A program made the position numbers and the translations under genes. A model generated the notes under the pieces. It had not been told where the DNA came from. It did no database searches and saw nothing but the letters and a program-made list of their open reading frames with translations. From contig NZ_CP159307.1 in assembly GCF_040448695.1 (NCBI RefSeq), forward strand, positions 248,001 to 312,000: a stretch of 64,000 nucleotides of DNA. Reading direction: 5' to 3'. Positions 11,078 to 19,036 of this stretch are shown here, one piece after another. The stretch's first letter is position 1. Each line of letters starts with the position of its first letter. This stretch comes from Dehalogenimonas sp. 4OHTPN (GTDB taxonomy: Bacteria > Chloroflexota > Dehalococcoidia > Dehalococcoidales > Dehalococcoidaceae).

Positions 11078-12655
11078 TTATGTCCACAAGTCCTCAATCT
11101 CCTTTTCGGTCACCTTCGCAGCCTGCTCGCCCCAGTCGCCGTAGCTCTGGCCGTATTCCCGCGGCACGAAAGCCACGGGCATGGGCACGGCGTGGCCGAA
11201 GATGAGCGCCTGCTGCCGCGCCGAGAGCTTGGCCAGCACGTTTTTAAGTTCGCCCTTGCCGGAGACACCGGACAGCACGGCGTCGATGTCGCGCTCTGAA
11301 TCGAGCAGGCACGTAATTTTTGTGCCCAGCTGGCTCATGATCTCCTCGTCGATGCCTGAGGGCCGCTGGTCGATGATTAAAAGCGTCACCGAGTACTTGC
11401 GCATCTCCCGGGCGATGGTGCCGAAAATGGTTTGACTGGCGACGGCCGGATTAAGGAACTTGTGCGCTTCCTCGATGGTGATGACCAGCGGCGTCGGGTA
11501 GCCGGCGTCCGCGGCGATGGCCTTCTCCGTCCGGTCGCGGTAGCGGGCGTAGATGCGCCGGGTCAGCATATTGGCCACCAGGATATAGGCGGTGATGTCG
11601 GTGTAGCGGCCGAACTCCAGCACGACGTGCTTGCCGGATTCGAGATAGGCCAGGATGCGCTCGACGACGTCGCCCGGGGCATTCGATGAGATGAATGGCA
11701 GTCGCTGAATGGTATTTAAGCCGCGCCGCAGGTTCTGAAAGGTGCTCTCGTGGATCTTCAACTCTTCCAGGGTCTCGGAGTCCTCGATCTTCTGGGCCGC
11801 GGCGATCCAGCCCCGGCCGTAATGCCGCCGCAGCTGGTAGACGGCCTCTACCGCCTGGTCGGTCAGGTTCAACGCCTGCCGCAGCAGCGAGATATCCTCC
11901 GGCTCAATCTCCTCGAAGCCGATCTGCACCACGTAGTCGGTGGAAACGCCGCGGGCGCGGGAGTTCTGCTCGTCCAGGGTGAAGACAGCCACTTTGGACG
12001 GGAATAATTGCTTCAGCGCCTTGACCTGCCGCTTCTTTTCGCTTGTACCCGCCCAGCCGTACTCGGAGTGCATGTCAAAGACCAGGTTGACCGCCGCCGA
12101 CTTCTGCAGCAGGCCGATCAAGAGCATCCGCGTCAGGAAGGTCTTGCCGGTGCCGCTTTTGCCGAAGATGCCGTTCGACCTTTTGGCTAACGTCGGCAAA
12201 TCGAGACACAGTTTCACCTCCATATCCAGCGGGTTGCCGATCCAGAACTTCTCTTTGTCTTCTTTGCCGAAGACCGACTCGATATCCTCGGCTGAGGCTT
12301 CTTTGACGATCGAAAAATGGCTCGGAATCGTCTTGACCGGTTGAGCGCCCTCGACGATGGATTTAGCGTCGCCGCCGATGGTGAGGTAGGGGGCGACGTG
12401 CAGTGAGCCGTAAGCCGAAGTACCTGACAGCACCTCGGACAGGAAATCATCGCCCGACGGCGGCGACACGGTCAGGTTGAGGTCGGTGACCCCCAGCGAA
12501 ACGTCGGTGATCATGCCGAAGAACCGCCGCTTCTTGCCCTCGATGGTGACGTAGCGGCCGACGGCCATGTCCTCGATGGATGACCCACCGTCGAGCTTGA
12601 CCTCGATGCCTTTGTTGAGCGAGCCGGCAGTGACGATGCCCAGTTTTTCGGTCAT
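11078..12655 (-). CDS. herA: HerA-like hexameric DNA translocase/ATPase
   Basis: A 525-residue protein with an N-terminal HAS-barrel-like beta domain (about residues 1-110) and an FtsK/HerA RecA-like ATPase core. Walker A GKSGTGKT is near residue 165 and Walker B with catalytic glutamate is in VITIEEAHKFL near 388; the motif LLIIDQRPSGID matches the HerA sensor region. HerA forms a hexamer that pumps DNA into the NurA nuclease for 5'-end resection in archaea and some bacteria. The ATG overlaps the upstream 199-residue gene by 4 bp, and nurA lies at the head of the same minus-strand operon. The pairing makes a NurA-HerA machine the most likely role; Sir2-HerA type defence is not supported because no Sir2 gene is present. 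Confidence 0.9.
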   Translation of the reverse strand: MTEKLGIVTAGSLNKGIEVKLDGGSSIEDMAVGRYVTIEGKKRRFFGMITDVSLGVTDLNLTVSPPSGDDFLSEVLSGTSAYGSLHVAPYLTIGGDAKSIVEGAQPVKTIPSHFSIVKEASAEDIESVFGKEDKEKFWIGNPLDMEVKLCLDLPTLAKRSNGIFGKSGTGKTFLTRMLLIGLLQKSAAVNLVFDMHSEYGWAGTSEKKRQVKALKQLFPSKVAVFTLDEQNSRARGVSTDYVVQIGFEEIEPEDISLLRQALNLTDQAVEAVYQLRRHYGRGWIAAAQKIEDSETLEELKIHESTFQNLRRGLNTIQRLPFISSNAPGDVVERILAYLESGKHVVLEFGRYTDITAYILVANMLTRRIYARYRDRTEKAIAADAGYPTPLVITIEEAHKFLNPAVASQTIFGTIAREMRKYSVTLLIIDQRPSGIDEEIMSQLGTKITCLLDSERDIDAVLSGVSGKGELKNVLAKLSARQQALIFGHAVPMPVAFVPREYGQSYGDWGEQAAKVTEKEIEDLWT

Positions 12656-13251
12656 GCGGCCAGCCTTTCCAGGATGGATTTCAGCCGATTATAGTCTGCT
12701 GAAAACAGCTGCGCCAGCGCCCTGCCGGCCGCCACCAGGAATTTCCGCCGCTCCTCTCCCTTGTAGGATGTGGCGATGCGCCTCAACGCAGCGGCTGTCA
12801 TCTCCTCTGGCGATACATTCGTCTGCGCCGAGAGTAGCAGGTTGATAAACCCCGTTTTCTGCGAGAATGCCCTGACCTCGGCGTCGTCGCAGGCGTAAAC
12901 GAATCCGTGGAGGCGGGCCGGCCGCGGCGGCAGGTAGTGTTTCACCTCGCCGTCGACCTGGTGCCCGACGATTACTGCCGCAACCTCGCACCGCAGCAGT
13001 TTTTCAAGCTGCGGATTGGCCTGGAAGATGGCTTCCTCAGTCTCGATATTCTTGCCGCGGGCTACCGGCTTTCGCCCCGGTTCCAGCGACGTAGTCGAGA
13101 CATAGGCCACGACGGCGTAAACGGTCATTCCATTAATCGACGTTTTCACGAGTGACCCCAGTGCCGGGGCGGCGTTCAGGTCATAGCACTGGGCGGTGAA
13201 GCCGGTGCTGGAGGTTTCGATGACCTCGGCGAGTTTTGAGTTATCAGGCAA
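12652..13251 (-). CDS. Uncharacterised HerA-operon protein (199 aa)
   Basis: Not recognised as a named family. The N-terminal half is beta-rich and resembles an OB/HAS-like barrel (VIETSSTGFTAQCYDLNAAP, then LGSLVKTSINGMTVYAVVAYV); the C-terminal half is helical and ends in LAQLFSADYNRLKSILERLA. The start is TTG at 13251, preceded at 7 nt by AAGGAG. Its stop overlaps herA by 4 bp, so the proteins are probably made in step. An adaptor for HerA loading or a NurA-HerA interface subunit is plausible but unproven. Confidence 0.6.
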   Translation of the reverse strand: MPDNSKLAEVIETSSTGFTAQCYDLNAAPALGSLVKTSINGMTVYAVVAYVSTTSLEPGRKPVARGKNIETEEAIFQANPQLEKLLRCEVAAVIVGHQVDGEVKHYLPPRPARLHGFVYACDDAEVRAFSQKTGFINLLLSAQTNVSPEEMTAAALRRIATSYKGEERRKFLVAAGRALAQLFSADYNRLKSILERLAA

Positions 13252-13269
13252 ATGACGGCTCCTTGAAGG

Positions 13270-13578
13270 TTATTCCAGTTTGGCCTGCCTCGAGGCTGCG
13301 CTTTTCATCATCGGGTTAGCTTCGACGAAAGCCGCGGGATAGAACATCGTTTTGGTGCCGGTGTGGGAATAAACGTAGCGGTCGTCCACCGGATTGGCGG
13401 CGTCGACCAGCATCTTTTTGAGTGTCCACTGCGCCCTGCCGCCCTCTATGGGCTGGAGCTTCTTCTTGATCATTAGCTCCCGCAGGTAATCATTGAAATC
13501 GGCATAGGTTACAAAGCCGCGTTTGGCCGCCGCTTCACGGGCTACGGTCAGGACCCTCGCTTTATCCAGTTCGCGCAT
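13270..13578 (-). CDS. Uncharacterised HerA-NurA operon protein (102 aa)
   Basis: A small basic protein, largely helical at the N-terminus (LDKARVLTVAREAAAKRGFV, then TYADFNDYLRELMIKKK), resembling a compact DNA-binding or adaptor domain, although no helix-turn-helix match can be claimed. A Shine-Dalgarno GGAG lies 6 nt before the ATG. It sits between nurA and the 199-residue gene with gaps of under 30 bp on both sides, so it is almost certainly co-transcribed. Not recognised. Confidence 0.6.
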   Translation of the reverse strand: MRELDKARVLTVAREAAAKRGFVTYADFNDYLRELMIKKKLQPIEGGRAQWTLKKMLVDAANPVDDRYVYSHTGTKTMFYPAAFVEANPMMKSAASRQAKLE

Positions 13579-13605
13579 CGTTCGCTCCTTTCACCGAAGA
13601 GGAAA

Positions 13606-14811
13606 CTAGATCCACCTCGCTTTTTTGGAGAAGCTCTTGGCTGATACGGCGGAGGCCAGGCCTCGGTCGGCCAGATAGGCGTCTATCACCTCGTAGAAGA
13701 CCTCCCGGTCGGCGCCGGTGACCACCGCCTGCTCGTGGGCTTCGGAGAGGGCCACAGGGTAGCCGTGGCCCTTCTTCACCTGTTCCAGGACTAAGGTATG
13801 GATTAGGCCGACTCGGCCAGGGTCGCTTGCCAGCCACACCGGCAGCTCGACGCGGGCTATCTCATCCTCAAGTTTGAGATAGAAAAAGCAGATGCGGTGC
13901 TCGCCGTAGTACTGGCTGATAACTTTTGAGGTGCTCTCGAAAATGGCCGACCGTTCGCCGGCGGCCAGGAACCTCCCAAAAAGCTCGGCGTCAGATACGC
14001 CGGAAACCGGGTCGCACGGCCTTTCGCCGTACCCCAGCTTGCCGCAGTGGCGGTCGCAGTTGGCCGGTTCGTAGGGGCAGAGGGTCAGGCGCAGGGTGTT
14101 GACAACCTCCTCGCCGCCGGGGGACGAGATGTAGGAGGCCACTCCAAGGGGGCGCTCGGCGCACAGGCTTTGGAACGCCGACAGGCATTTCAGGTATCCT
14201 TCGTCGAGGAGTTCGCGGATGACGTAAGCCTCATAATTTGACGTCGTCAGGTTCCAGCGGATGAGCGTGCCGTCGGCCAGCGCCAGGGCCGGTCTCTCCA
14301 GCGGCAGAGCTGCCGCCAGCGCCGCCAGGGCAGCGCACTCCTCGACATCCCGCTTGATGCCCAGCAGCGGGCCCTTGACCGGGACCCGCCCGGCGCCGCC
14401 CGGATCGGCGATGACCAGGTCGGATTCATCGGAGAGGAGCCGCGGCCGGCTGTCGAGCCAGGCGTCGGCCTCGGCGCCGTAGTCCAGGCGCACCGTGCCG
14501 ATATTGATCAGGGAACAGGACGTGGAGTAGTTGCGGTCAACGTCTATATGCGAGCCGTCGGCGGCTATAACGGAGTAAGCCGCCGGGGGGCTGGCGGGGG
14601 AGTGCCGTTCGTCCAGGGTTGTCAAGGGGGCGGCCAGGAGGAAACTTGTCCGGCTGAGGCGTACCTTGTCGCGCAGAGCGGCCGGGTCGCCGGCGCTGCC
14701 CAGCTGTTCGGCGGCGGCCGCCAGGCGGGCGCGGCGCTCGGCGCCGTTTTCGGCCAGCTTTTCGGCCATGGCGTTGATCTGGGCGGCGACCCTGGTGAGG
14801 TCCAGCGACAC
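13606..14811 (-). CDS. nurA: NurA-domain 5'-3' nuclease
   Basis: A 401-residue NurA protein. The first catalytic aspartate is in IAADGSHID (about residue 86), and a second conserved Asp-Gly is in ALADGTLIRW (about 175); these are the RNase H-like NurA active-site positions. A cysteine cluster (CPYEPANCDRHCGKLGYG, residues about 245-265) could bind zinc or iron and is not a standard NurA feature that I know. NurA degrades DNA ends when driven by HerA. The start is GTG with a purine-rich GGGGGA site upstream. It is the first gene of the operon behind a convincing promoter. Confidence 0.85.
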   Translation of the reverse strand: MSLDLTRVAAQINAMAEKLAENGAERRARLAAAAEQLGSAGDPAALRDKVRLSRTSFLLAAPLTTLDERHSPASPPAAYSVIAADGSHIDVDRNYSTSCSLINIGTVRLDYGAEADAWLDSRPRLLSDESDLVIADPGGAGRVPVKGPLLGIKRDVEECAALAALAAALPLERPALALADGTLIRWNLTTSNYEAYVIRELLDEGYLKCLSAFQSLCAERPLGVASYISSPGGEEVVNTLRLTLCPYEPANCDRHCGKLGYGERPCDPVSGVSDAELFGRFLAAGERSAIFESTSKVISQYYGEHRICFFYLKLEDEIARVELPVWLASDPGRVGLIHTLVLEQVKKGHGYPVALSEAHEQAVVTGADREVFYEVIDAYLADRGLASAVSAKSFSKKARWI

Positions 14812-14843
14812 GTTTAAGTCCCCCGGCCCGATTATTCGGACTT

Positions 14844-14872
14844 AGTATAGTTTATGCGGTAAACAGGGACAA
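14844..14872 (-). promoter_or_regulatory. Promoter of the nurA-herA operon
   Basis: On the minus strand, TTGTCC at 14867-14872 and TATACT at 14844-14849 are separated by 17 nt. It lies about 33 bp upstream of the nurA GTG. Confidence 0.5.
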
Positions 14873-14941
14873 CCCCTCGCCTGAAATTCGAAGCTCGGAC
14901 ATCGAAATCAGAAAATGAATCCGGGTTTCAAAAAGGAAAGG

Positions 14942-15619
14942 TCAAAACGCTTCGCGCGGCAGGCGGGAGATCATATCCCGCAGCTTGGCGCCGGCGTTGC
15001 CGATGACCGGCGGGCCGTGGCCGCCGAACAGGGCATAAAAATCCAGCCCGGCGATCTTTTTCATCGAATCGGTCGCCTGCCGCAGGTTCACGGCGGTCGG
15101 CTTGGACGGCGGCAGCAGCCGGTCACGGGCGTGGGTGCGCAGGGCGTCGCCGGTGAAGATAAGTTTCCGCGGTTCGTAGAGGCAGATGCTGCCGGGGGTA
15201 TGGCCGGGTACATGGACCACCTCGTAAACTCCGATAACGTCACCCTCGTTCAGCAGCAGGTCAGGCTCTATCCGGGCGCAGCGGCTCATCTTCGGGAAGA
15301 CGCCGGACAGCCAGCGCAGGCCACCGGGCAGGTTGGCTTTTTCCGCCATGAACGGCACCTCGGCGGCATGAAGGGCGATGGAAGCGCCGGTCAGCTTCTT
15401 AAGCTCCGCCGCCGAGCCGGCGTGGTCTATGTCGGCATGGGTCAGGACGATATATTTGAGTTTATCAGCCACGCCCAGGGTCTGGGCGCGGCGGAGGATG
15501 TGGTGGGCGTTGCCGGTCGAACCGGTGTCAATGATAAAAGCGTATCCGGTCTCCATCACCAGCCAGGAGTTGCCGCCGATGACGCCTTTCAGCCAGTGGA
15601 TGCCGGGGAAGATTTCCAT
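14942..15619 (-). CDS. MBL-fold metallo-hydrolase
   Basis: About 225 residues with the metallo-beta-lactamase fold: the metal motif THADIDHAG, a second histidine in VVHVPGHTPGSI, the bridging aspartate in LIFTGDALR and a final histidine in LFGGHGPPV. These fit the glyoxalase II-like/general hydrolase branch; no substrate can be assigned. ATG 15619 is chosen because MEIFPGIHWLKG is the usual family N-terminus. A start at 15679 would add a basic segment and reach back into the divergent yajQ promoter. Confidence 0.85.
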   Translation of the reverse strand: MEIFPGIHWLKGVIGGNSWLVMETGYAFIIDTGSTGNAHHILRRAQTLGVADKLKYIVLTHADIDHAGSAAELKKLTGASIALHAAEVPFMAEKANLPGGLRWLSGVFPKMSRCARIEPDLLLNEGDVIGVYEVVHVPGHTPGSICLYEPRKLIFTGDALRTHARDRLLPPSKPTAVNLRQATDSMKKIAGLDFYALFGGHGPPVIGNAGAKLRDMISRLPREAF

Positions 15620-15716
15620 ACGCCGCCCATAATAGTCTTTCGCCCGGCGGCGGGCAAGGGGCAAAGGCGGGTTATTCATGCTACAATATTCGCCATCGCT
15701 TCAAGGAGGCTTACAC

Positions 15717-16208
15717 ATGCCGTCGGTAGATGTGGTCAGCGCGGTGGACCTGCAGGCACTGGACAACGCCATCAACAACGTCAAGCGGGACATCACCACC
15801 CGCTACGATTTCCGCAACATCAAGTCCGAGGTTTCTTTGAACCGCAAGGAGAAGACCATCCACTTGGAATCCGCCGACGACCTTAAGGTCAAGGCCATGA
15901 CCGAGATGCTCATCGGCCAGGTCATCCGCTTCGGCCTGGACGCCAAGTGCCTGGACTTCGGCAAAATGGAGTCCACCGCCCAGGGCGGCGCCGAAATGAC
16001 AGTCAAGATCAAAGAGGGCATCCCGCGGGAGCTTGCCCAGAAGATGGTGAAATTCATCAAAGGCCTGAAGGTTAAGGTGGAACCGGCCATCCAGGAAGAC
16101 CAGCTCCGGATCACCGGCAAGCAGATTGACGACCTTCAGGCGGTCATGGCCCAGCTCAGAGCCCAGGACTATGATATCCCGCTTCAGTTCGTGAATATGA
16201 AGCGGTAG
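15717..16208 (+). CDS. yajQ: YajQ-family nucleotide-binding protein
   Basis: A 163-residue YajQ/DUF520 protein: MPSVDVVSAVDLQALDNAIN, then KRDITTRYDFR and a C-terminal AQLRAQDYDIPLQFVNMKR, which are strongly conserved across the family. Some members bind cyclic di-GMP and act with transcription factors; most are of unknown role. The ATG at 15717 follows an AAGGAGG Shine-Dalgarno site (15703-15709), and TACAAT at 15682-15687 is a likely -10 box. An in-frame upstream start at 15678 would overlap that promoter. Confidence 0.93.
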   Translation: MPSVDVVSAVDLQALDNAINNVKRDITTRYDFRNIKSEVSLNRKEKTIHLESADDLKVKAMTEMLIGQVIRFGLDAKCLDFGKMESTAQGGAEMTVKIKEGIPRELAQKMVKFIKGLKVKVEPAIQEDQLRITGKQIDDLQAVMAQLRAQDYDIPLQFVNMKR

Positions 16209-16214
16209 GCCGCG

Positions 16215-16826
16215 ATGCTGGCGCTTCTGGCTTCCGTCTTCGTCATCTCGCTGTCCGGCGCCCTGATGCCCGGGCCGATGTTCGCCACAGTGCTGGCTAA
16301 AAGCTACAAGTCACCGTGGGCCGGCGCCCAGGCCTCGATGGGACACGCCGTCGTCGAGGTGCCTCTCATCCTGCTCATCTACTTCGGCGCCGCCGCTTTT
16401 TTCGACCAGGCCGCGGTCAGGTTCATCCTCGGCGTCGCCGGCGGCGGCATGGTGGTGTGGATGGGCGTCGGCATGTTCCGCGCCCGCAAATCCATCGCCT
16501 CCGGGCAGAAGGACACCCGCTACAACGCCTTCACCGCCGGCATCATGCTTTCGGCGGGCAATCCGTTCTTCATTCTGTGGTGGGCGACCGTTGGAGCCCT
16601 CCTGGTGCTGCAGGCGGCTGAATTCGGCTCAGGCGGCCTCTGGGCGCTAATCCTGACCCACTGGTCAACTGATTTGATCTGGCTTTCGGTTGTCTCCGGG
16701 CTGGTGTACAAGACCCACCGGCTGTGGGCCCCGGCCTTCCAGACGGCGGTGTTCACCGCTTGCTCGCTGCTGCTCATCGGCTTTGGCGGCTGGTTCATCG
16801 TTTCCGGCTTGCAGGCGGTTATTTGA
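16215..16826 (+). CDS. LysE/RhtB-family amino acid exporter
   Basis: A 203-residue membrane protein with six predicted helices. The family signature GALMPGPMFATVLAKS occurs in the first loop and FILWWATVGA in the middle. LysE/RhtB proteins export amino acids or related metabolites; the substrate is not predictable. It starts 6 bp after yajQ, so the two are probably co-transcribed. It is followed by a region of REP-like palindromes. Confidence 0.87.
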   Translation: MLALLASVFVISLSGALMPGPMFATVLAKSYKSPWAGAQASMGHAVVEVPLILLIYFGAAAFFDQAAVRFILGVAGGGMVVWMGVGMFRARKSIASGQKDTRYNAFTAGIMLSAGNPFFILWWATVGALLVLQAAEFGSGGLWALILTHWSTDLIWLSVVSGLVYKTHRLWAPAFQTAVFTACSLLLIGFGGWFIVSGLQAVI

Positions 16827-16866
16827 TGCGCTTATTTCAGAACGGATTATGACCGCCCGGAAAATC

Positions 16867-16901
16867 TCCGTTCGTCCTGAGCCTGTCGAAGGATGAACGG
16901 A
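16867..16901 (+). repeat. REP-like palindrome, copy 1
   Basis: A 35-bp imperfect palindrome with arms TCCGTTCGTCC and GGATGAACGGA around the core TGAGCCTGTCGAA. It lies just upstream of the GIY-YIG domain and in the same orientation as copy 3. Confidence 0.8.
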
Positions 16902-17194
16902 GCACAAACAACCAAACGAGATACTTCTGGGTTTATATTCTAAGGTGTTCGGATGGCAGTTATTACACCGGACATACGGATAACCTCGAAGTCCGAATGT
17001 ACGCTCATTATAACGGCACAATCCAAAGTTGTTACACGTTTAAGCGCCGCCCTTTGGCCCTGGTTTTCAGCCAGGAATTTTCAACTCGGGAAGAAGCCCT
17101 TTCGGTGGAACGAAGGATTAAGGGGTGGACCCGAAAGAAGAAGGAAGCCATGATCCGGGGCGATTGGGTCGAGGTGTCACGCCTGTCCAAGTCA

Positions 17195-17229
17195 TCCGTT
17201 CATGGTTCGACAAGCTCACCACGAACGGA
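17195..17229 (-). repeat. REP-like palindrome, copy 2 (inverted)
   Basis: Same family as copy 1 but in opposite orientation, with arms TCCGTTCATGGT and ACCACGAACGGA and the core TTCGACAAGCTC. It encodes the last residues of the GIY-YIG frame. Confidence 0.8.
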
Positions 17230-17305
17230 TGAAAATGTTGAATTCCGTTTGGCCTGACGCGTCATGGCCGGGAGTCGAATAAGTGGCAAGGTCTAACCCA
17301 TAAAG

Positions 17306-17387
17306 ACCGTTTGTCCTGAACCTGTCGGAGGATGAACGGTCTGCGGTATATTCCTTCGCCTGGTTCGACAAGCTGACCGCGAACGGA
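17306..17387. repeat. Second inverted pair of REP-like palindromes (copies 3 and 4)
   Basis: Copy 3 (17306-17340, + orientation, arms ACCGTTTGTCC and GGATGAACGGT) and copy 4 (about 17359-17387, - orientation, left arm degraded) repeat the head-to-head arrangement of copies 1 and 2. This pairing is typical of REP doublets. Confidence 0.7.
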
Positions 17388-17427
17388 TTAATATGGTACT
17401 GACCCAAGGTAATCCCGGGAGGCGCGT

Positions 17428-18315
17428 ATGAACGTCCGCGATATCTACAACAAAAAAGGCATCGTTTTCAGCTTCGAACTGTTCCCGCCCAAGACCGAGG
17501 AAGCGGCCGAAGAGCTGTTCACCACCATCAAAGACCTCAAGCCGCTGGAGCTTTCCTGCGTCTCCGTGACCTACGGCGCCGGCGGCTCGACGCGGGAACT
17601 GACCCATGACCTGCTCGTCCGCATCCACAAGGAGACCGATCTCACCGTCATCTCCCACCTGACCTGTGTCGGCTCGACGCGGCAGGAGATCTGCCAGATT
17701 CTGGAAAAATACCGCGCATCAGGCATCGAAAACATCCTCGCCCTCCGCGGCGACCCGCCCAAGGGGCAGACCAGCTTCGTGCCGGAGGTCGGCGGCTTCA
17801 GCTACGCCATCGAGCTGGTCCGGTTCATCAAAGACAATTTTCCGGAGATGGGCGTCGGCGTGGCCGGCTACCCGGAAGGCCACCCCCAGACCCCCAACCG
17901 CCTCACCGAGATCCAGTACCTGAAGGCCAAGGTGGACGCCGGGGCGGACTATATCTGCACCCAGCTTTTCTTCGACAACCGCGACTTCTATGATTTTCGC
18001 GAGCGCTGTGCCCTGGCCGGCATCGACGTGCCCATCGTCGCCGGCATCTCGCCTATCACCTCGGTCAAGATGATGAGAAGAATGGCCGACCTGGCCGCCG
18101 GCACCCATTTCCCGGCGCCGCTCTTACGCGCCATCGAACGGGCGGAGAACGAGGAGTGCGTCAGGGACGTGGGCGTCCATTGGGCGGCGGAGCAGGTGCG
18201 GGACCTGGTGGACAAGGGCGTTGACGGCATCCACTTCTACACTCTGAACAAGTCCGACGCCACCCTTCAGATCTACAAATCGCTGGGCGTTACAAGTTCC
18301 AAGAAACTAGCGTAG
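17428..18315 (+). CDS. metF: Methylenetetrahydrofolate reductase
   Basis: A 295-residue MTHFR TIM barrel. FSFELFPPKTEEAAEEL is the family N-terminal motif, NILALRGDPP binds FAD/folate, and GVAGYPEGHP and DYICTQLFFDN are further signatures. It reduces 5,10-methylene-THF to 5-methyl-THF for methionine synthesis or, in organisms with a Wood-Ljungdahl methyl branch, the reverse. A good GGGAGG site precedes the ATG. It has no methylene-THF or methyltransferase neighbours here, so its pathway cannot be refined from context. Confidence 0.95.
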   Translation: MNVRDIYNKKGIVFSFELFPPKTEEAAEELFTTIKDLKPLELSCVSVTYGAGGSTRELTHDLLVRIHKETDLTVISHLTCVGSTRQEICQILEKYRASGIENILALRGDPPKGQTSFVPEVGGFSYAIELVRFIKDNFPEMGVGVAGYPEGHPQTPNRLTEIQYLKAKVDAGADYICTQLFFDNRDFYDFRERCALAGIDVPIVAGISPITSVKMMRRMADLAAGTHFPAPLLRAIERAENEECVRDVGVHWAAEQVRDLVDKGVDGIHFYTLNKSDATLQIYKSLGVTSSKKLA

Positions 18316-18319
18316 GCTA

Positions 18320-18802
18320 TCATCGCTCAAGGGGTGCTCGCGCCAGCGTTTCCACCGTCTTCTCAACCCGCCGCGCCCGGGTCTCTGGCTTCTTCGCCTC
18401 GGTGATGTGCTCGACGTATTCCTTCTGGTGGCTGTAAGGCAGTTTGTTGAAATGGTCCCGGGCGGCCGGCCGGCTGTCCAGGGCTGTCGACAGGTCGGCT
18501 GGGATCTCCACGGCGCGTTCTTCGGAATCCATTTCCATCGTAACATGAATCGTGTCGCCGGTGGTTTTGCCCAGTGCTTTTCTCATCCCGGCGCTCAGGC
18601 CTATGACATGGCCGCCTGTCATGGGCTGGATGGTGCCCCGGTACTCCCGGTTATCGAACGTGCCCTTGACGGCCACTCGGGCCCTGGTGCCGAACACCTC
18701 TTTCACGTCGAACGGCACGTGGATATAAGCAGCCTTTGGGGCGTCGGGCGGGCTCTGGATGACGGCGTCGAACTCAGGCATCGGGGTTGCGGTCTCGGCC
18801 AT
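18320..18802 (-). CDS. DUF1905/YdeI-OmpD-associated domain protein
   Basis: About 160 residues. The N-terminal part (YIHVPFDVKEVFGTRARVAV, then YRGTIQPMTGGHVIGLS) is a DUF1905 beta-barrel; the C-terminal PYSHQKEYVEHITEAKKPET matches the YdeI/OmdA bacteriocin-protection helical domain. Function is not established. ATG 18802 is preferred: the longer frame to 18901 reads through a dispersed palindrome (giving MDSRLRGND), a common artefact. Its stop is 4 bp from the convergent metF stop. Confidence 0.85.
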   Translation of the reverse strand: MAETATPMPEFDAVIQSPPDAPKAAYIHVPFDVKEVFGTRARVAVKGTFDNREYRGTIQPMTGGHVIGLSAGMRKALGKTTGDTIHVTMEMDSEERAVEIPADLSTALDSRPAARDHFNKLPYSHQKEYVEHITEAKKPETRARRVEKTVETLARAPLER

Positions 18803-18877
18803 ACCATACCCTAACATTTCACGGTATTCAAGCCGCTTCACACTTGCGGGTAAACGCTGCCGCCTCTCCAAATTGTC

Positions 18878-18897
18878 ATTCCCGCGCAAGCGGGAAT
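18878..18897. repeat. Dispersed palindrome (ATTCCCGC type)
   Basis: Arms ATTCCCGC and GCGGGAAT (8 bp, perfect) around a GCAA tetraloop. It resembles the palindromes at 59770 and 59999, which have ATTCCGGC arms. Confidence 0.75.
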
Positions 18898-18999
18898 CCA
18901 TGGGGGTCGAATCGAGGGGCTCGCAGGGGGCGACTCACACCTTGCTCGTTTTCAATGCGACCGATAAAAAAATATGCGTCGAAAAACGACAAAAGTCGC

Positions 19000-19030
19000 T
19001 TGACGGAACACTGAACCGGGGTGCTATAAT
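19000..19030 (+). promoter_or_regulatory. Strong promoter facing no protein gene
   Basis: TTGACG (19000-19005) and an extended -10 TGCTATAAT (TATAAT at 19025-19030) with 19 nt between hexamers. The next protein genes downstream are on the other strand, so the transcript should be non-coding. Confidence 0.55.
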
Positions 19031-19036
19031 ACCCGC

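Larger units (their letters stand above)
16853..17257 (+). pseudogene. GIY-YIG nuclease reading frame without a normal start codon
   Basis: The frame is open from 16853 and encodes a complete GIY-YIG domain of the UPF0213/YhbQ type: FWVYILRCSDGSYYTGHTDN (from about 16925), then FSTREEALSVERRIKGWTRK and EAMIRGDW. No ATG, GTG or TTG occurs in frame before the domain; the first in-frame ATG (16997) is inside it. A nearby ATG at 16893 is out of frame. The segment upstream is a REP-like palindrome, and the C-terminal residues after the domain (SSVHGSTSSPRTDE) are encoded by a second palindrome. Either the start was destroyed, a CTG codon is used, or the frame has slipped by one base. It may encode the enzyme that mobilises or maintains these repeats, but that is speculative. 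Confidence 0.65.

Noticed and set aside
11078..14811. Sir2-HerA or Zorya-like phage defence island
   Set aside because: No Sir2, DUF4297 or other effector gene is adjacent; NurA is a sufficient partner for HerA.
16867..17387. CRISPR array
   Set aside because: The repeated units are palindromes in alternating orientation with uneven spacing and lack uniform spacers; REP-like repeats explain them.
18803..18901. N-terminal extension of the YdeI-domain gene (MDSRLRGND...)
   Set aside because: The extension is the translation of a dispersed palindrome, a well-known source of false N-termini; a start at 18802 fits the family.
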